Translations under genes and position numbers: made by a program | The notes under the pieces: model-generated | Told to the model about the DNA's origin: nothing | Databases searched by the model: none | What the model saw: only the letters and a program-made list of their open reading frames with translations | Part shown: in pieces, positions 9,154 through 19,137 of the stretch | Layout: each line of letters begins with the position of its first letter | Position numbering within the stretch: the stretch's first letter is position 1 | Assembly (NCBI GenBank): GCA_017480565.1 | Contig: JAFVAL010000009.1 | Location: forward strand, 1-64,000 | Length of the DNA stretch: 64,000 nucleotides | From: Lachnospiraceae bacterium | Lineage (GTDB): Bacteria; Bacillota; Clostridia; Lachnospirales; Lachnospiraceae | Direction of reading: 5' to 3'

Positions 9154-10292
9154 ATCAGAAAGATAACGCTTTAGGTATTATTTTCCCGAACGCTTATGAC
9201 CGTATGGTTCCGGAACTGACGACAGAGCGCTTGATGGCTTCGATTCCGTTTGCCGGCCGTTACCGCATGATCGACTTTATCTTATCCAGCATGGTGAACA
9301 ATGATATCTCTAACATCAACATCCTGGTGCGCGAGAACTATCACTCCCTCGTGGATCATCTGGAGTCCGGACGTTCCTGGGATCTGGTGCGCAAGAACGG
9401 CGGCCTGAACATTTTCCCGCCGTACTCCCAGAAGGGCATGGGTGCTTATCACGGACGCATTGAAGCGCTGGAGAGCATCTTAAGCCACCTTCGCAGCCAG
9501 AAGGAGACATACGTTGTGATGTCTGACACGAACATTGCCGTTAACTTTAATTTTAAGGCAATGATCCGTGCGCATATCGCAAGTGGTGCGGATGTGACCG
9601 TCGCTTACACGAAGGAAGTCATTGCGGATAGCATGAAGCGCGCAAGAGATTCCAGCCGCGGGCTGTATTATACGCTTAACATCGATGAGAATGGGCGCGT
9701 GAATAAGATCAACATCAACCCGAAGGATGCAGGTGCGCAGAATATGAGCATGAACATTTATGTCATGAAGAGAGAGTGGCTGATCGATAAGATCGACGAG
9801 GCTTTCTTAAATGGCAAGGTGTATTTCGAGCGCGATATTCTTGCACCGAGACTGGATGAGATCTATGTCAATACCTATCTGTTCGAAGGCTATTATGCGA
9901 GAATTACCGATATGCATCGTTACTTTGAGGAGAATATGCGTCTTCTTGATGATGAGAACCTGGATGCCCTCTTTGAAGGCCCGCAGATTTACACGAAGGT
10001 TCGTGACGACAACCCGACTCGCTACATCAACGGCTCGTCCGTGAGCAATGTGCTTGTCGCAGACGGCTGCGTGATCGAAGGCACGGTCGAGAATTCGATC
10101 CTCTTTAGAGGCGTCAAGGTCGGCAAAGGCGCAGTGGTTAAGAACAGTATCCTGATGCAGGATACGATCATCGAGCGCGATGTCGAGGTCGATTATCTGA
10201 TCACCGATAAGCAGGTGGAGATCTCCGCAGGCAAGGTGGTCAAGGGTAACGACTCTTATCCGGTGTATATTGCAAAGAGACATAAAGTGTAA
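9147..10292 (+). CDS. glgD: GlgD, regulatory/non-catalytic partner of GlgC
   Basis: A 381-residue GlgC paralogue of the Firmicute GlgD type. It keeps the fold ([20 protein letters not shown], then a C-terminal hexapeptide beta-helix) but lacks the GGxGxRL nucleotide loop, which is replaced by [13 protein letters not shown]. This is normal for GlgD, which forms a heteromer with GlgC and alters its kinetics. The start codon overlaps the glgC stop, so the two are translationally coupled. A strong terminator follows 22 nt after the stop. No other glycogen genes are next to the pair, so the rest of the pathway must lie elsewhere. Confidence 0.92.
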   Translation: MVNQKDNALGIIFPNAYDRMVPELTTERLMASIPFAGRYRMIDFILSSMVNNDISNINILVRENYHSLVDHLESGRSWDLVRKNGGLNIFPPYSQKGMGAYHGRIEALESILSHLRSQKETYVVMSDTNIAVNFNFKAMIRAHIASGADVTVAYTKEVIADSMKRARDSSRGLYYTLNIDENGRVNKININPKDAGAQNMSMNIYVMKREWLIDKIDEAFLNGKVYFERDILAPRLDEIYVNTYLFEGYYARITDMHRYFEENMRLLDDENLDALFEGPQIYTKVRDDNPTRYINGSSVSNVLVADGCVIEGTVENSILFRGVKVGKGAVVKNSILMQDTIIERDVEVDYLITDKQVEISAGKVVKGNDSYPVYIAKRHKV

Positions 10293-10314
10293 ACGCATAC
10301 TTACGTTTCCTCTG

Positions 10315-10347
10315 GAAAGGCTGGGCAGATGTCCGGCCTTTCTTTTT
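10315..10347 (+). terminator. Rho-independent terminator of glgCD
   Basis: A 10-bp stem (GAAAGGCTGG with CCGGCCTTTC, one T-G pair) is followed by TTTTT. Confidence 0.85.
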
Positions 10348-10407
10348 GTATTCGCGATATCTATCGCATTTCTTCTTAAAAGTCATTCATTTTCGTCTAT
10401 TTCCCAC

Positions 10408-10437
10408 GTGACAAATGGGTAAGCTTTGCGGTATAAT
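10408..10437 (+). promoter_or_regulatory. Promoter of the first giant protease gene
   Basis: GTGACA (10408-10413) and a consensus TATAAT (10432-10437) are separated by 18 nt. The predicted start is near 10444, just before two hairpins in the leader. Confidence 0.7.
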
Positions 10438-10454
10438 AGGCTATCGCTAATAAG

Positions 10455-10506
10455 TTCGCTTTATTGCTTTCCATCAATAAAGCGAATCTCAGAGTCGGAC
10501 TCTGAG
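10455..10506 (+). promoter_or_regulatory. Tandem hairpins filling the 5' leader of the protease mRNA
   Basis: A perfect 12-bp hairpin (10455-10466 with 10475-10486) is followed after one base by a perfect 8-bp hairpin (88-95 with 99-106 of the same block, i.e. 10488-10495 with 10499-10506, loop CGG). The second ends one to three bases before the ribosome binding site. There is no T tract after either, so they are not terminators. They may stabilise the 8.5-kb mRNA or control access to the ribosome binding site. Confidence 0.6.
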
Positions 10507-10521
10507 GGGAAAGGAAAACAT

Positions 10522-13500
10522 ATGAAGAAGCATCTGAGACAATGGCTGGCGCTTTTGCTTGCATTTGCGATGATTTTATCGTCCGCTTCACCGGCGGCGA
10601 AGATCAAGGCAGAGCCTGAGGACGCACAGCCTGAAGTTACTGAAAACGATGTCCAGGAACTGGAACTGGAGGATCTCGATCCCACCACACTGCATGTGCA
10701 GAAGTTGGGCGAAGTGGAAGATGAGATCCCGATGGAAGAGGCGCAGTTGGAAGACTTAAACGCCCTCGTTCGCGTGTCTATTTTCCTGGAAGAAGATAGC
10801 GCGATCGATGCGGGATACTCCACCGAAGGTGTGGGAACAAACAGCAGCGCAATCTCTTATCGGAGCCAATTAGAGTCGCGGCAGAAGTCGTTGACTTCAA
10901 AGATCGAAGGCACGGTCGGATATGACATTAATGTCAAATGGAATCTGACCCTTCTGGTCAACGCGATCTCGGCTTATGTTAAGGTCAAGGATATTCCAGC
11001 GATTGAAAAGATGGCTGGCGTGAAAAGTGTCGAGCGTGAGAACCAGTATGAGGCGATGACAGGGGAAGCTTCTCCAATGACCGCCAATACCAGCAACTAT
11101 ATGGTCGGAGCGCAGGCTGCCTGGGCAGATGGATACACCGGTGCCGGTTCCAGGATCGCGATCATCGATACCGGTCTGGACACCTCACATCAGTCGTTTG
11201 CTGCGGATGCATTTAACTATGCGATCAATGAGGCAGGCGCAAGCAGTGAGCTGATGACAAGCGCACAGATCACTGCACTAAAGAATTCCTTAAACTCTAA
11301 GACCACAAACTATATCAGTGCGAAGATCCCTTATGGCTACAACTATGTGGATGGGAACACAACGGTGACGCATTTAAACGATACCCAGGGAGAGCATGGA
11401 TCTCACGTAGCGGGTATCGCGGCTGCCAACCGTTATATTAAGAGCGGCAGCAGCTATGTGGATGCGGCTGAAAGTGTAAAGGCAGTCGGCATGGCTCCGG
11501 ATGCACAGCTTTTCATCATGAAGGTGTTTGGCTCCTCAGGCGGTGCCTATGATTCCGACTACTTTGCGGCGATTGAAGATGCGATTGTTCTTCAGTGCGA
11601 CGCCGCGAACCTTTCTTTAGGTTCTTCTGTGCAAGGCTGGACGTATGGAAACAGCTATCAGGACATTTTAAACAACCTGACGAATGCAGAGCAGAATCCT
11701 GGCCTGGTGACATCGATCTCTGCAGGTAACAGCTATGCGCTGACTGCATTTTTAAATACCGATCTGTATATCGATGATGTTTCCATGTACACCGGTGGTA
11801 GTCCGGGATCGTTCATCAACAGTATGGGCACAGCAGCCGCTGAGAATGTCGGCCAGACCGGTACACCGATGAAATATAATGGGAGAAACATTTTCTATAA
11901 CGAGACAAGCAGTACAACACTTTCTTCCGTTGCGGGCACCTATAACTTTGTCTATATCGATGCCGTTGGCAATACAAGCGATTATTCTACGGTCAACAGC
12001 AAGGCTTCCCTGAGTGGAAAGGTTGTCATTGTCAACCGCGGAGAATTGAGTTTCTATGAAAAGGGTAATAACGCGAAGAGTTATTCTCCGAAGGCGCTGA
12101 TCGTTGCCAACAACCAGGCGGGTTCCATCTCGATGGATCTGTCTGATTTTACGGGCTCTTTCCCGATGGTATCGATTATGCTTGCAGATGCAGAGTATAT
12201 TAAGGCAAATGCGACCAAGGCTACGACCGGTGGTATCACCTATTATACCGGATCGATTACCATCACAAATACTTTGGTTTCCGGCCAGACAACCAATCGT
12301 GAAGACGCTGAGATCACGGATTTCAGCTCTTGGGGTGTTCCGGGATCTCTGCTTATGAAGCCTGAGATCACTGCGCCTGGCGGAGATATCTATTCTGTGT
12401 GGGGTGCGAATCAGGGATCTTCCACTCCGACAGAAGAACATGATGCGTATGAGCTCATGTCCGGTACTTCGATGGCAGCTCCTCATATCGCAGGTTTGAC
12501 CGGTGTTTTGGCAGAGTATGTCAGAGAGGCAAATGTGACGGTCGATGGCTATTCTCGCAGAGCGGTTTTGCAGAGCCTCTTGATGTCTACGGCTACACCT
12601 ATGAAGAACAACGGACATTATCTGTCCATCTTGCAGCAGGGTGCAGGTCTTGTTGAGGTATCGAAGGCAATCGAGGCATCCTCCGTTCTGATGATCGATG
12701 AGGGCGTACTCACGACATCAACAGGGGCGGCTGCCGATGGAAAAGTCAAGGTAGAATTCGGAGATGATCCAAAGAAGTCCGGTACGTATACGTACTCATT
12801 TACCCTTTATAATTTGACCGATACGGATCTGGAATTCGATTTAAAGACCGATCTGTTTACGCAGGATCATTATACCGATGACGGTGCTGTATTTATGGAT
12901 CAGGCGACCACAGACCTCGCTGCCAATGTGTCCTACGACTGGGAGACGATCGGCGAAGGGCCTGCCGAGACACATGATGTGAATAAGGATGGCAAGACCA
13001 ATGAAGCCGATGCGCAGGCTATCCTTGATTATCTATCTGGAAAGAACGACGGTTCTGCCCTGAGTCTGACAGATGGTGAGATGGATAATGATGGAAAGCT
13101 TACAACACAGGATGCACAGCTTTTGCTGACTTGGGAGGATTCTGGCTCTGGCAGCGTGGAGGATGGCATTGTTCCAGCAAATGGGAAACGAAGCGTGGAA
13201 GTGACCATTCAACTGACAGATGCACAGAAAGAAGCTTTAGACGCAATCTATACTTCTGGTGCTTACATTGAAGGCTTTACCTATGCAACATGCACCAGCA
13301 CCACTGCGGAAGGCAAGAGCCTGGCACATGAGCATTCTATCCCTCTGCTTGGATTCTATGGTTCCTGGACGGATCCGTCGATGTTTGACAACACATCGTA
13401 CGTGGATACCATTTACGGAACAGAAAAGACACCTTATACAGGAAACACAGATACAAACTATATGAAGATCACCAGCAATGGTACGACCGCCAAGTTCTCT

Positions 13501-16500
13501 GGCAACCCTTATATGGTTGAGAGCACATTCCCGGCGGAACGTCTGGCGATCAACAGCAATGCAACCATTGCTTCTATCACCTATAATTTGGTACGCGCAG
13601 CCGGTACGACTGGATTTGCAGTATCGAAGATTGACGACTATGGCGGGGACGTGAGCAGTGTGCTCAATGCTTCCGTTACCGGAAATAATGTCGATGGTAT
13701 CTGGTATTATCAATCGCAGGGTTCCTGGCAGAATACCGGTTCAAAGACATATTCCTCCAACAAGAAGATCAGCAGCTACAATCTTGTGGATGGCGATATG
13801 GTACGTATCGGTTTCTATGCACTGCCTGAATACAACGGCATGCTGGAAGCAAGCGATATGACCAGTGCCGACGCCGGTGTTCTTTCAAGTGCCGGATTTA
13901 AGAATGTTCTTGAGAAAAATGTGCTTGGAGACGGTGCCTTTATCGGCTACGACTTCGTCGTTGACAATACGGATCCGGAGCTGACATCTGCGACCCTTTC
14001 CGGGAATAATCTGACGGTGAAGGCAAGCGATAATCGCAGCCTTGCTTACGTTGCGGTAATGTCTCTTGATGGTTCTACCAAGTATTCTGAGGCAGCGCCG
14101 GGAACGAAAGATTATAGTGTAACTCTGGATATTGCTAATGCAGTTGCAAATGCAGCCGGCTATGTCGCGGTATTTGTCGGTGACTATGCCGGAAATGAAG
14201 CTGCAAAGGCCGTCAAAGTCAACAATAATTCCAGTACGGATCCTTATAAAGTGACTTCTGTGGAAGTGACACCTACTTCATTAGATCTTTACAAGGGTAA
14301 CACTGCGGATGTGGTTGCAAAGGTTCTTCCTCTGACGGCAGAAGATCGCAGCGTGAGCTGGAAGTCTTCCAACACCAGTGTAGCAACGGTTGATGAGACT
14401 GGACACGTTGTAGCGGTTGGTGCAGGTTCTGCGACGTTGACAGCAACCGCCAACGGAGATACTTCCAAGACAGCTACTTGTTCTGTAAAAGTGACCAGTG
14501 TGAATAAGACCCTCAATGCGATGATCTGGGATGAAGAGGGAGGCGTTTATTTCTCCAGCTTCAATGCAAATAATCTTCCGAACTGGACGAAGCTGCACAG
14601 TGATTCGAAGGGATTGGAACTGCATTCTGCAGTTTATCAGAATAATAGGCTGTATGCAGCAACGCTAGATACAAGTACTGGAACCTCCACACTTTATACG
14701 GTCAATACCAGCACCTATGCGTTAACAGAAGTGGGAGAGATGTCGTTCTTTGCTGTCGATATGGCTCCAACCTCAGCGTCAACAACGATCGTTCAGCCAT
14801 ATGCCTATTACTTGATGGCAACATCGTTGTCGAGTCCAAACTCATCATCGAATCCTTCGGTTTATAAGGATATGTCCAGCTACCTCGGTGATGATGTATA
14901 TATTGCTGGCGTGGCTGCAAGAGTACGCGGTTCCAGCTACTATTTCCTGGATGAAAATGGTGTCATCTGGCAGTGCAGCTATAGTACACGGCAGTTTGGT
15001 ACACCGACCAAAGTGCTTGAAACCGGTATCTCCACCAGCTTCTTGTATCAGTCCCTGTACTATGACGGAACTTATCTGTACTGGGCACATCAGACGGATA
15101 ATGAAGCGGAGTTAATCATCATCAATCCTAGCACAAAGGCGGTTTATCATGCCGGCAACTTTGGTGAGGGTGTATGGCCTGCAGCCGGTCTGTATGTGAA
15201 TGGCTCTGTTGCTCCAGCAGGCAGTGATTCTGAAATCGAAGAAGATACCTCTGTCCAGGAAGAGACACAGCCGATCGCAGCCATCGATGAACTGGAGAAA
15301 GCTGACATCATGGCAGGTTTCTATGCAGAAGCGGCTACATTTGCGGAGAAACAGATTGTAGAAGCTCCTACAGAGGAAGAGCCGGAATATGCGGGCGGCC
15401 TGAATGCAGTACGCATCAGCGAAAACACAAATGCTGCAAGAAAGAATGACAGACTGACAACAGGCACTTCCGAAACTGATGAAACAGGAACGGTTACAAT
15501 CACGATTTCTGAGGAAGAAGATGTTGTAAATGGCCTTTACAGCATTGATTACGATCCGGATTCTCTTGAATATGTTTCCTTTAGTCCTTTGGCTGCCGAG
15601 TATTCGTCTTGTTATAACGACGAAAAAGGTGTCGTGACAATTGCATTTGCAAACAAGAAAGCGATTACCGCAGGAAATGATATCGCTCAGATTGTCTTCA
15701 AAGTACTTAGCTGTGAGGATATCAAGGCTGAGGATGAAGTATTTGGATTTTCGACACTGGAGCGAAATGCAGACCTTGATCTCAATGAATACGAGGCGCT
15801 GTCTGCAACGGGAATCGGTCATGACTGGGCTGAAGCTACCTATACCTGGGCAGAAGACAATAGCATCGTTACCGCAAGCAGAGTTTGCAAGAATGATGAA
15901 ACTCATGTTGAGACGGAGACCGTGAATACGACGTATGCAGTTGTAAAAGAAGCTACGGACGAGGAAGCTGGTGTCGGAAGATATACTGCTACCTTTACAA
16001 ATCCTGCGTTTGCGACACAGACGAAGGACATCGAACTTCCACGTACAGGATACCAGATTAGCTACACATGGGCTGACGACAACTCTGAGGTGACTGCGAC
16101 AGCGGTTCCGAATGCAGGAGGAACACCCATTGTAGAGACGGTGAAGACGACTAGCGAGGTGACAAAGCCTGCGACTTGCGAGGAGATGGGTGAGACGACT
16201 TACACGGCAGTGTTTGCGAACCCTCTGTTTGCGACACAAACGAAGGTGGTTGAGAATGTTCCTGCACTGGGACATGACTGGGGAGAGCCGACTTATGAGT
16301 GGGCAGCTGACAATTCTAAGGTGACGGCTACCGCGATCTGCAAAAATGATGCAAGCCACAAGGTGACCGAGACCGTGAATACGACCTATGCAGTGACGAA
16401 GAAAGCAACCTGCGAGGCAGCAGGAGAGGGAACCTACACGGCGACCTTTAAGAATGCACTGTTTAGTACACAGACGAAGAAGGTTGTAATTCCTGCGACG

Positions 16501-18990
16501 GGACATGAATGGAATGCACCTACTTATGAGTGGTCTGAGACTAGCACTGGCTATGATGTCACAGCGAAACGAATCTGCAAGAATGATGCGAGTCATGTAG
16601 AGACTGAGACAAAGACTGCAACCTATGCGGTGATTACACCTGCGACAGAGACAGAAAGCGGTCTTGGCAGATACACGGTTATCTTTGATAATCCTGCATT
16701 TACACAGCAGACGAAAGATGTGGTAATTCAGCCTACAGGCTATGAGATTACTTATACCTGGTCTTCCGACAACTCACAGGTGACCGCTACAGCAGTGCCT
16801 TATGCGCAAGGTGCGGAGACAATCACGGAGACAGTAAACACAACCAGTGAGATCACAAAGCCCGCGACGTGCGAGGAGATGGGTGAGACGACCTACACCG
16901 CAGTGTTTACAAATTCTCTGTTTGCGACACAGACGAAGGTGGTTGAGAATGTTCCTGCTCTAGGACATGACTGGGGAGAGCCGACTTATGAGTGGTCTAC
17001 TGACAATTCCAAGGTGACGGTTACCGCGGTCTGCGAAAATGATACAAGCCATAAGGTGACCGAGACCACGAATACGAGCTATGAGGTGACGAAGAAAGCA
17101 ACCTGCGAGGCAGCAGGAGAAGGAACCTACACAGCGACCTTTAAGAATGCACTGTTTAGCACACAGACGAAGAAGGTTGCAATTCCTGCAACGGGACATG
17201 ACTGGAATGCACCGACTTACGAGTGGTCAGCAGACAATAAGACTGTAACCGCGAAGCGTACTTGTAAGAGTGATGCAAGCCATGTTGAGACGGAAACGGT
17301 GAATACGACCAGCAAGGTCACAAAGGCTGCAACATGCGAAGCGAAGGGTGAGACGACATATACGGCTACCTTTACAAATAGTGCGTTTGCAACGCAGACA
17401 AAGACAGTTACGGATATTCCTGCGACGGGTCATGACTGGAATGCACCTACTTATGAGTGGTCAGCAGATAACAAGACTGTAACTGCGACGCGTACTTGTA
17501 AGAACGATGCAAGCCACGTTGAGACGGAGACAGTGAACACCACAAGCAAGCAGACGAAGGCACCGACGTGCGAGGCAAAAGGTGAGACGACCTACACTGC
17601 GACCTTTACTAACGCTGCGTTTGTAACACAGACGAAGGTTGTTGACAATATTCCTGCACTTGGACATGACTGGAATGCTCCTACTTACGAGTGGTCAGCA
17701 GATAACAAGACTGTAACTGCAAAGCGTACCTGCAAGAACGATGCAAGCCATGTTGAGACGGAGACGGTCAACACGACAAGTGTGATTACGAAACCTGCGA
17801 CGTGTGAGGCGAAGGGTGAGACGACCTACACGGCAACCTTTACAAACAATGCGTTTGTAACGCAGACAAAGACAGTTGAGGACATTCCTGCAATTGGACA
17901 CAGCTATAAGCTTGAACACTGGGATTGGGCTGAGGATTATTCTGAAGCGACTGCAGTGTTCGTGTGTGAATATGACAAGAGTCATACGAAGAATGTCAGT
18001 GGAGAGATTATTGCCGTAAGTGGTGATAACACCATATCTTACACAGCAAAAGTAACTTTCGAAGGAAAGAGTTATGAAGATTCAAAGGAAATCATTGCTG
18101 TAAAAGTGTTGACAAGAAGTTTGAACTTGGAAGGAAAGATTCAGCTCTTCTTCTATCTGTCAATCCCTGAGCAGATCCGCTCCGATTCGAATGCATACAT
18201 TGAGATGTCATTCAATGGGACAACAGAAAATGTGCTGCTTAAGGATCTTGCAAATGTACCTAAAGGTGATTTAACTAACAGGTATCGTCTTGTCAAAGAT
18301 GTATATGCAAAGCAGATGAGAGATGTTGTTACGTTCAAGGTCTTTGATGAAAATCATCATGTGATCGGAATTATTGGTCCGAAAGGAGAGGTTGTCGGAA
18401 CAAAAGGATATTCTTTTAGTGTTCAGGATTATATTGATTTAGCTAAGGCTGCAAATATCAAGAATCTTGAAGGTCTTGTTACTGCTATGGAGCATTATGG
18501 TGATGCAGCACAGCTAGTACTGGATTATGAACAAGACGGTATTCAAATGGCTGAAGAAGTGAATGAGGTAACACTTAAAGATATAGACGCATTTGCACCC
18601 CAATATTCAGGAACACTGCCAGTTGGCATTAAAGATGATACGAGTTCATTGGTTCTTGAATCTGACAATACTCTAAGGCAGTATTATGTGTTAAATGCTG
18701 ATGCGGAAATTACGGATTACACTTTCTCAGTAGATGGGAAGACAGTAACACCTTTGAAAGAAACCAGTACAGGTAGATACTATCTTCAGGTACAGAATAT
18801 TCCCGCAAAGGAATTGCATGAGAGCCATGTACTTAAGGTGACAGACGGTAAGAATACATACACAATCACACATAGTGCATTGGGATACTCTTACAAAGCA
18901 CTGACAAAGAGCACAGACGAAGAATTGATCTACTTTGCAAAAGCGTTATACCTGTATAATAAGGCAGCAAGAACTTTTTTCAACTATTGA
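10522..18990 (+). CDS. Giant secreted S8 subtilase with dockerin-, cohesin- and GHxW-repeat modules
   Basis: A 2822-residue lactocepin-like extracellular serine protease. Order: signal peptide (about 1-28), I9-type propeptide (about 75-175), and S8 catalytic domain with Asp216 (AIIDTG), His292 (GEHGSHVAG) and Ser650 (GTSMAAP), interrupted by a protease-associated insert (about 450-580). A dockerin-like pair of calcium loops follows (about 817-875, DVNKDGKTNEADAQ and DNDGKLTTQDAQ), then a Big_2-like domain (1244-1326), a propeller-like region (1329-1557), a cohesin-like domain (1646-1760), nine GHxW repeats (1766-2458) plus a degenerate tenth, and the shared C-terminal module (2531-2822). There is no LPXTG or SLH anchor. 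The frame is open from 10426, but the ATG at 10522 carries an AAAGG site 7 nt upstream and a signal peptide. Likely role is protein or peptide processing at the surface. Confidence 0.9.
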   Translation: MKKHLRQWLALLLAFAMILSSASPAAKIKAEPEDAQPEVTENDVQELELEDLDPTTLHVQKLGEVEDEIPMEEAQLEDLNALVRVSIFLEEDSAIDAGYSTEGVGTNSSAISYRSQLESRQKSLTSKIEGTVGYDINVKWNLTLLVNAISAYVKVKDIPAIEKMAGVKSVERENQYEAMTGEASPMTANTSNYMVGAQAAWADGYTGAGSRIAIIDTGLDTSHQSFAADAFNYAINEAGASSELMTSAQITALKNSLNSKTTNYISAKIPYGYNYVDGNTTVTHLNDTQGEHGSHVAGIAAANRYIKSGSSYVDAAESVKAVGMAPDAQLFIMKVFGSSGGAYDSDYFAAIEDAIVLQCDAANLSLGSSVQGWTYGNSYQDILNNLTNAEQNPGLVTSISAGNSYALTAFLNTDLYIDDVSMYTGGSPGSFINSMGTAAAENVGQTGTPMKYNGRNIFYNETSSTTLSSVAGTYNFVYIDAVGNTSDYSTVNSKASLSGKVVIVNRGELSFYEKGNNAKSYSPKALIVANNQAGSISMDLSDFTGSFPMVSIMLADAEYIKANATKATTGGITYYTGSITITNTLVSGQTTNREDAEITDFSSWGVPGSLLMKPEITAPGGDIYSVWGANQGSSTPTEEHDAYELMSGTSMAAPHIAGLTGVLAEYVREANVTVDGYSRRAVLQSLLMSTATPMKNNGHYLSILQQGAGLVEVSKAIEASSVLMIDEGVLTTSTGAAADGKVKVEFGDDPKKSGTYTYSFTLYNLTDTDLEFDLKTDLFTQDHYTDDGAVFMDQATTDLAANVSYDWETIGEGPAETHDVNKDGKTNEADAQAILDYLSGKNDGSALSLTDGEMDNDGKLTTQDAQLLLTWEDSGSGSVEDGIVPANGKRSVEVTIQLTDAQKEALDAIYTSGAYIEGFTYATCTSTTAEGKSLAHEHSIPLLGFYGSWTDPSMFDNTSYVDTIYGTEKTPYTGNTDTNYMKITSNGTTAKFSGNPYMVESTFPAERLAINSNATIASITYNLVRAAGTTGFAVSKIDDYGGDVSSVLNASVTGNNVDGIWYYQSQGSWQNTGSKTYSSNKKISSYNLVDGDMVRIGFYALPEYNGMLEASDMTSADAGVLSSAGFKNVLEKNVLGDGAFIGYDFVVDNTDPELTSATLSGNNLTVKASDNRSLAYVAVMSLDGSTKYSEAAPGTKDYSVTLDIANAVANAAGYVAVFVGDYAGNEAAKAVKVNNNSSTDPYKVTSVEVTPTSLDLYKGNTADVVAKVLPLTAEDRSVSWKSSNTSVATVDETGHVVAVGAGSATLTATANGDTSKTATCSVKVTSVNKTLNAMIWDEEGGVYFSSFNANNLPNWTKLHSDSKGLELHSAVYQNNRLYAATLDTSTGTSTLYTVNTSTYALTEVGEMSFFAVDMAPTSASTTIVQPYAYYLMATSLSSPNSSSNPSVYKDMSSYLGDDVYIAGVAARVRGSSYYFLDENGVIWQCSYSTRQFGTPTKVLETGISTSFLYQSLYYDGTYLYWAHQTDNEAELIIINPSTKAVYHAGNFGEGVWPAAGLYVNGSVAPAGSDSEIEEDTSVQEETQPIAAIDELEKADIMAGFYAEAATFAEKQIVEAPTEEEPEYAGGLNAVRISENTNAARKNDRLTTGTSETDETGTVTITISEEEDVVNGLYSIDYDPDSLEYVSFSPLAAEYSSCYNDEKGVVTIAFANKKAITAGNDIAQIVFKVLSCEDIKAEDEVFGFSTLERNADLDLNEYEALSATGIGHDWAEATYTWAEDNSIVTASRVCKNDETHVETETVNTTYAVVKEATDEEAGVGRYTATFTNPAFATQTKDIELPRTGYQISYTWADDNSEVTATAVPNAGGTPIVETVKTTSEVTKPATCEEMGETTYTAVFANPLFATQTKVVENVPALGHDWGEPTYEWAADNSKVTATAICKNDASHKVTETVNTTYAVTKKATCEAAGEGTYTATFKNALFSTQTKKVVIPATGHEWNAPTYEWSETSTGYDVTAKRICKNDASHVETETKTATYAVITPATETESGLGRYTVIFDNPAFTQQTKDVVIQPTGYEITYTWSSDNSQVTATAVPYAQGAETITETVNTTSEITKPATCEEMGETTYTAVFTNSLFATQTKVVENVPALGHDWGEPTYEWSTDNSKVTVTAVCENDTSHKVTETTNTSYEVTKKATCEAAGEGTYTATFKNALFSTQTKKVAIPATGHDWNAPTYEWSADNKTVTAKRTCKSDASHVETETVNTTSKVTKAATCEAKGETTYTATFTNSAFATQTKTVTDIPATGHDWNAPTYEWSADNKTVTATRTCKNDASHVETETVNTTSKQTKAPTCEAKGETTYTATFTNAAFVTQTKVVDNIPALGHDWNAPTYEWSADNKTVTAKRTCKNDASHVETETVNTTSVITKPATCEAKGETTYTATFTNNAFVTQTKTVEDIPAIGHSYKLEHWDWAEDYSEATAVFVCEYDKSHTKNVSGEIIAVSGDNTISYTAKVTFEGKSYEDSKEIIAVKVLTRSLNLEGKIQLFFYLSIPEQIRSDSNAYIEMSFNGTTENVLLKDLANVPKGDLTNRYRLVKDVYAKQMRDVVTFKVFDENHHVIGIIGPKGEVVGTKGYSFSVQDYIDLAKAANIKNLEGLVTAMEHYGDAAQLVLDYEQDGIQMAEEVNEVTLKDIDAFAPQYSGTLPVGIKDDTSSLVLESDNTLRQYYVLNADAEITDYTFSVDGKTVTPLKETSTGRYYLQVQNIPAKELHESHVLKVTDGKNTYTITHSALGYSYKALTKSTDEELIYFAKALYLYNKAARTFFNY
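15817..17895 (+). repeat. Nine tandem ~234-bp coding repeats (GHxW repeats)
   Basis: Nine units of about 77 residues each lie back to back inside the first protease. Each starts GHxW or GYxI and carries two conserved Cys (CKNDASH and ATCEAxGE) and ends near TQTKxVxxIPA. Units 1-3 and 4-6 match in order (unit 2 with 5, unit 3 with 6), which shows a three-unit higher-order duplication. Units 7-9 are nearly identical to each other at an exact 234-bp period, so they are the youngest copies. Unequal crossing-over could change the copy number. Confidence 0.9.
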
Positions 18991-19006
18991 GAAATCGTTA
19001 AAGAGA

Positions 19007-19047
19007 GGCTCAAAACCGTATTAATGATGGTTTTGAGCCGCTTTTTT
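19007..19047 (+). terminator. Terminator of the first giant protease gene
   Basis: A perfect 11-bp stem (GGCTCAAAACC with GGTTTTGAGCC) is followed by GC and a run of six T. Confidence 0.9.
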
Positions 19048-19057
19048 CAAAAAAGTA

Positions 19058-19086
19058 TTGAAATATAAAGATCGTCCATGTATACT
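19058..19086 (+). promoter_or_regulatory. Promoter of the CHAP-domain protein gene
   Basis: TTGAAA (19058-19063) and TATACT (19081-19086) are separated by exactly 17 nt, about 50 nt before the start codon. Confidence 0.8.
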
Positions 19087-19137
19087 ACAAACATAGAATG
19101 TAAGTTCATGATTTTGTAATGAAAGGGGTTGTTTAAG

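Noticed and set aside
9147..10292. GlgD looks like a GlgC that has lost its catalytic loop
   Set aside because: This is the normal state of GlgD in Firmicutes, not a decay event.
11752..12618. A 288-codon minus-strand open frame inside protease 1
   Set aside because: Shadow of the S8 domain coding sequence; no motif and no start signals.
15112..16596. A 494-codon open frame on the minus strand inside the GHxW repeats
   Set aside because: It is antisense to an obvious coding repeat, Cys/Arg-rich without any family pattern, and has no ribosome binding site; the low stop frequency follows from the repeat composition.
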